A DNA stretch of 64,000 nt from an uncultured Bacteroides sp. (GTDB taxonomy: Bacteria; Bacteroidota; Bacteroidia; Bacteroidales; Bacteroidaceae), in NCBI RefSeq assembly GCF_937912035.1, contig NZ_CALDPF010000031.1, forward strand, positions 124,001 through 188,000. The letters run 5' to 3'. The notes beneath the pieces are model-generated. The model was not told the origin of the DNA. It made no database searches and saw only the letters and a program-made list of their open reading frames with translations. Positions 61,408-64,000 of the stretch are shown in pieces. The translations under genes and the position numbers were made by a program. Each line of letters opens with the position of its first letter. Position 1 is the stretch's first letter.

Positions 61408-62184
61408 ATGCATGATACAAGTGTTCTTGATAAATTTAATTACGGTAGGACATCTGTAAGTGGGTTTTATGCAATAAGTATGGCTACAGATTTCAGACCA
61501 TATTATGCTTTGTGGCGACTGTTTCCTAATGAGGAACCATTGTTTGTGAGGACTTTAGCAGTTACGTTTCAGACTGCTGCTGAACGAGCTATGGTAATGC
61601 TTCAAAATTGTAATATACGCTTGATTTGTTCTGATAATTCAGAATTTGAAAGTTGTTATGGGCGTACTGATGATATTATACCTTTTGGTAAGTATAGAGG
61701 AAAACGTTTGGCAGAAATTTATTACGTTGAGCCTTCGTATGTGTTATGGCTGGCTAATAAGTTTAGGCCTGAGACTGATCGCTTTGATAAGTTGATATCT
61801 TTGGCAAGACTGTTTTCTATAGTTCATTTTGAAATCACAGTTCATAAAAATAGAGTATCGTCAGTAAGTCAGTATGTAGGAGAAAAAGGAGAGAAGCTTA
61901 AAGGATTTTTTCTTAAAGTTATAAATGTAAGGAAACAAGTTGATGTATATAAAGCAGATTTTTATGTTGACCAAAATGTGCTGGCTGCCGATTTGGATGG
62001 TAACAGATATGTTTTTTTAATTAAAGCTGCAGGAAAAAGTCTCTCTCCCAACGAATTGAGTTGTCATTCTAAGGTGATTGAAATAGGTGAGGAATTGCAT
62101 ATTCTGTCGGCTAAAGTCATGTCTCATTATGAAAGTAAAGGCGTAAGATATACTAGGCTGGGTTATGTGAAACTTCAGAAGTAA
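61408..62184 (+). CDS. Protein with DUF3820/ExoX-C-like domain
   Basis: The 258 residues contain IPFGKYRGKRLAEIYYVEPS followed by YVLWLANKF (about residues 91-118). This is the short F-G-K-Y-x-G-K module found as DUF3820 and at the C-terminus of exonuclease X, where it is thought to aid nucleic-acid or protein binding. The ExoX catalytic DnaQ domain (DEDD residues) is absent, so it is not an exonuclease by itself. The flanking parts (1-85 and 125-258) are not recognised; the last half includes KGFFLKVINVRKQVDVYKAD, which resembles a beta-rich fold. Function unknown. Confidence 0.7.
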   Translation: MHDTSVLDKFNYGRTSVSGFYAISMATDFRPYYALWRLFPNEEPLFVRTLAVTFQTAAERAMVMLQNCNIRLICSDNSEFESCYGRTDDIIPFGKYRGKRLAEIYYVEPSYVLWLANKFRPETDRFDKLISLARLFSIVHFEITVHKNRVSSVSQYVGEKGEKLKGFFLKVINVRKQVDVYKADFYVDQNVLAADLDGNRYVFLIKAAGKSLSPNELSCHSKVIEIGEELHILSAKVMSHYESKGVRYTRLGYVKLQK

Positions 62185-62207
62185 TGGGCGGTAGGCCGCC
62201 CTAATTT

Positions 62208-62585
62208 TTATTTTATTGGAAGTATTTCTATCCAGTAGTCGTCTGGGTCATTAATAAAATATAACCCCATAGATTCGTTTTCAAAACAAACGCATCCCAT
62301 TTCTTTGTGGAATTTTCTTACTTCATCATAATCGCCCTCGACTCTGATACAAAGATGACTTTCGTTTTCTCCTAATTCGTATGCTTCTGTATGGTCTCTT
62401 AGCCATGTAAGCTCAAGTAAAAAGCTAGAGCATTTATCTGTAAGATAGACTAGAATAAATGATCCGTCTGAAGCTGTTTTTCTGCTTGTTTCGGTTAGAC
62501 CTAATGCTTCTTCGTAGAATTTGAGACTTTTTTCCAGATTGGTTACGTTGATGTTAAAATGGTCAAAATGTCCTTTTACTTTCAT
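62208..62585 (-). CDS. VOC-family (glyoxalase-like) protein
   Basis: The 125 residues form a single glyoxalase/bleomycin-resistance fold of two beta-alpha-beta3 units: GHFDHFNINVTNLEKSLKFY and SHLCIRVEGDYDEVRKFH (in part), with metal-ligand candidates His8, the Glu in SSFLLELTW, His in SHLCI, and Glu in YWIEILP. This pattern (H/E/H/E) fits lactoylglutathione lyase-like enzymes. The substrate is unclear because Bacteroidales lack glutathione. It is 19 bases downstream of an MBL gene on the same strand, probably one transcript. Confidence 0.85.
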   Translation of the reverse strand: MKVKGHFDHFNINVTNLEKSLKFYEEALGLTETSRKTASDGSFILVYLTDKCSSFLLELTWLRDHTEAYELGENESHLCIRVEGDYDEVRKFHKEMGCVCFENESMGLYFINDPDDYWIEILPIK

Positions 62586-62604
62586 ATTCGTTTTTATTTA
62601 TTGG

Positions 62605-63330
62605 TTATAATATATTGTGGAGTATTTGCCCTTTATGATTAATCTCAGGTGATTTTATTCCTTGTGAAATTACGTATTGCTGGAATCTGTTTGCTGATGT
62701 AAAGTCATTCCAGAAATGCATAGGTATGAATACTGATGTTTTTATTAAATCTATGAATTGTTTTCCGCCTCTCATATACTCATGTCCAAGACGAGGATCA
62801 ATAGGAAAAAGTACGAGATCTATATTTCTATAATCCTTCGATATTGTTTCTACTTCTTTGAGAAATCTTTTTTCGTCTCTTCTCCATTCAATCTCAGGAC
62901 TTTCATCCATCCAATGCCAATTATTAAGATCACCAGCATGGAAAATTGTTTTTCCTTCAGTCTCTATAAGGAAAGAAATACCTACATCCGTAGATCCGTA
63001 AGCTTTTACTTTAATAATGTTGTCATTATATTCTTCTCCCTTTTTCAGCCATATAGCCATATCCTTAACAATTCTCCGTTTTCTGTGTATGTCATTTGAA
63101 AGTATGTATGTAATGTTGTCATTTGTATTCTTCCATTCCAAGATCTGTTTATTGAAATGGTCTGAATGAAAATGGCTCGACAGTACATATATTTTACAAT
63201 CTCTCTGTAATACTTTGTCATGTAAAATACCTGTATTTTCAGATAATGAGTCTTCGAAGTAATCTATGACAATTGCAGCATTGTTTGTCAAGATAACGAA
63301 ACCACTATGGTGTAAATATATTAATTCCAT
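62605..63330 (-). CDS. Metallo-beta-lactamase-fold hydrolase
   Basis: The 241-residue protein has the MBL metal motif SSHFHSDHFN (HxHxDH, near residues 52-60), a later AGDLNNWHW (Asp/His site) and PMHFWNDF (final His). It starts MELIYLHHSGFVI like UlaG/YtnP-type hydrolases. The substrate is unknown. It probably forms a two-gene operon with the VOC protein, suggesting a shared detoxification or lactone/thioester step. A minus-strand TACTTTTG -7 box lies at 63362-63369. Confidence 0.85.
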   Translation of the reverse strand: MELIYLHHSGFVILTNNAAIVIDYFEDSLSENTGILHDKVLQRDCKIYVLSSHFHSDHFNKQILEWKNTNDNITYILSNDIHRKRRIVKDMAIWLKKGEEYNDNIIKVKAYGSTDVGISFLIETEGKTIFHAGDLNNWHWMDESPEIEWRRDEKRFLKEVETISKDYRNIDLVLFPIDPRLGHEYMRGGKQFIDLIKTSVFIPMHFWNDFTSANRFQQYVISQGIKSPEINHKGQILHNIL

Positions 63331-63361
63331 ACACAGAGTATATTATTTTCACTTTTTAGTG

Positions 63362-63369
63362 CAAAAGTA
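63362..63369 (-). promoter_or_regulatory. -7 box of the MBL-VOC operon
   Basis: On the minus strand this reads TACTTTTG (TAnnTTTG), 32 bases before the start codon. Confidence 0.5.
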
Positions 63370-63450
63370 ACATTTTAGGAAAAAAAATACCCATACTGAC
63401 TAAAATTTATTGTCAGGATGGGTAACATTAGTACTTATATTTAGATTATG

Positions 63451-63756
63451 TCATTCCAATATTATTCCTTTTTCGTTGATGTATACTGTGTACTCAAAAT
63501 TTTCAATGTCCAATAAAGTAATCTTATATATTTTTACTCCATTATATATTTTAACGTCGGCAGATTTTACAATATAATCTTTAAATTCAAAAAACAGGAG
63601 TTCTTGTACTTCTGATGGTAGCTCGTCAATATCTATGCTGGTGAAAACTTTATAAGTTTTTTCAGTTGTAGCTTTCTCGTTTTTATTTGGAGTGTTGTAT
63701 GCAAATGTATTGCCTATTCCCAATACTATCATTATTACAGCTAATGTCATTTTCAT
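63451..63756 (-). CDS. Small secreted PepSY-like protein
   Basis: The 101 residues have a signal peptide (MTLAVIMIVLGIGNTFAY) and an ~80-residue mature domain with DIDELPSEVQELLFFEFKDY followed by alternating strands (YNGVKIYKITLLD, FEYTVYINEKG). This helix-then-strands pattern, with the LP-x-x-V element, resembles the DUF2874/PepSY-like proteins of Bacteroidetes, which are small periplasmic proteins of unknown function. Monocistronic. Confidence 0.75.
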   Translation of the reverse strand: MKMTLAVIMIVLGIGNTFAYNTPNKNEKATTEKTYKVFTSIDIDELPSEVQELLFFEFKDYIVKSADVKIYNGVKIYKITLLDIENFEYTVYINEKGIILE

Positions 63757-63927
63757 ATTTGTATAAATTTAATTTGTTATTATGCCAAATAATATTCAAA
63801 TAACATGCCATAATATTGTATCCTGTTTAATATGTTGATTATTAATTAATTATAGGTTTCTTGTTAGAAGGCAGAAAAGTAATGTATGTGGAATTATTCT
63901 ACAACGTATGTGGATTTATTAAACAAT

Positions 63928-63963
63928 AAAAGCTTCTCAGTTTCTAATACCGGAAGCTTTTTC
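63928..63963. terminator. Terminator-like hairpin near the window's right end
   Basis: AAAAGCTTC (63928-63936) pairs with GAAGCTTTT (63953-63961), with T-rich sequence on both sides. No gene precedes it on the plus strand, so it probably terminates a minus-strand gene beyond 64000. Confidence 0.6.
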
Positions 63964-64000
63964 ATTTTAATATATTGTTCTTATTATCTGAATATCCTGC

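Overview
The window reads as a chromosomal segment of a Bacteroidales bacterium, most like Bacteroides, Phocaeicola or a Prevotella relative. Three things point there. Many genes are preceded by the Bacteroidetes sigma-factor promoter (TTG, about 20 bases, TAnnTTTG), and Shine-Dalgarno sites are rare. The gene set is typical of the group: an aerotolerance (bat) operon, an nqrABCDEF operon, rpmB-rpmG-DUF4295, DUF4369/TlpA lipoproteins and two-helix HU proteins. The composition is AT-rich. No rRNA or CRISPR array was seen.

Layout. 1-1634: end of a secreted lipoprotein gene, lipB and tRNA-Lys(CTT). 1635-13620: an AT-rich accessory island next to the tRNA. It holds a PLD-nuclease/Snf2-type helicase, a RhuM protein, a large Eco57I-like DNA methyltransferase, an inverted promoterless copy of that methyltransferase's specificity region, a serine invertase, a truncated tcmP and an orphan cysteine-peptidase-like gene. 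13681-21300: an outer-membrane barrel, dcuB and ilvA (with a shared upstream element), a PHP hydrolase plus phosphoethanolamine transferase pair, a HAD phosphatase and a small winged-helix protein. 21517-28375: housekeeping genes map, tsaD, pncC, rpmB, rpmG, DUF4295, ftsY, rimO and two HU-type genes, the second an HU-membrane-LysM fusion. 28633-37063: the MoxR/Bat operon. 37083-44891: PAP2 phosphatase, small HTH protein, DUF2007-Usp fusion, tRNA-Arg(ACG), patatin-barrel protein, htpG and a secreted thioredoxin. 45193-51032: nqrABCDEF. 51362-63756: a small secreted protein, a MATE pump, an exported PepC-like peptidase with a POT transporter, a TlpA lipoprotein, uvrB, bamD, rpoZ, DUF4293, a DUF3820-like protein, VOC and MBL proteins and a small secreted protein.

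The most notable system is in the island. The 3' part of the methyltransferase gene (from base 9467) and an inverted second version of it (ending at base 11269) are bounded by exact 22-bp inverted repeats, and a serine recombinase gene begins 80 bases beyond. Inverting the 1.8-kb segment keeps the reading frame and replaces the last 284 residues with 303 different ones, giving a protein of 1186 instead of 1167 residues. The locus therefore looks like a helicase-methyltransferase defence or epigenetic system whose DNA specificity is switched by DNA inversion, in the same geometry as the phage Mu gin/G-segment switch. This is inferred from sequence; the inversion itself has not been observed here.
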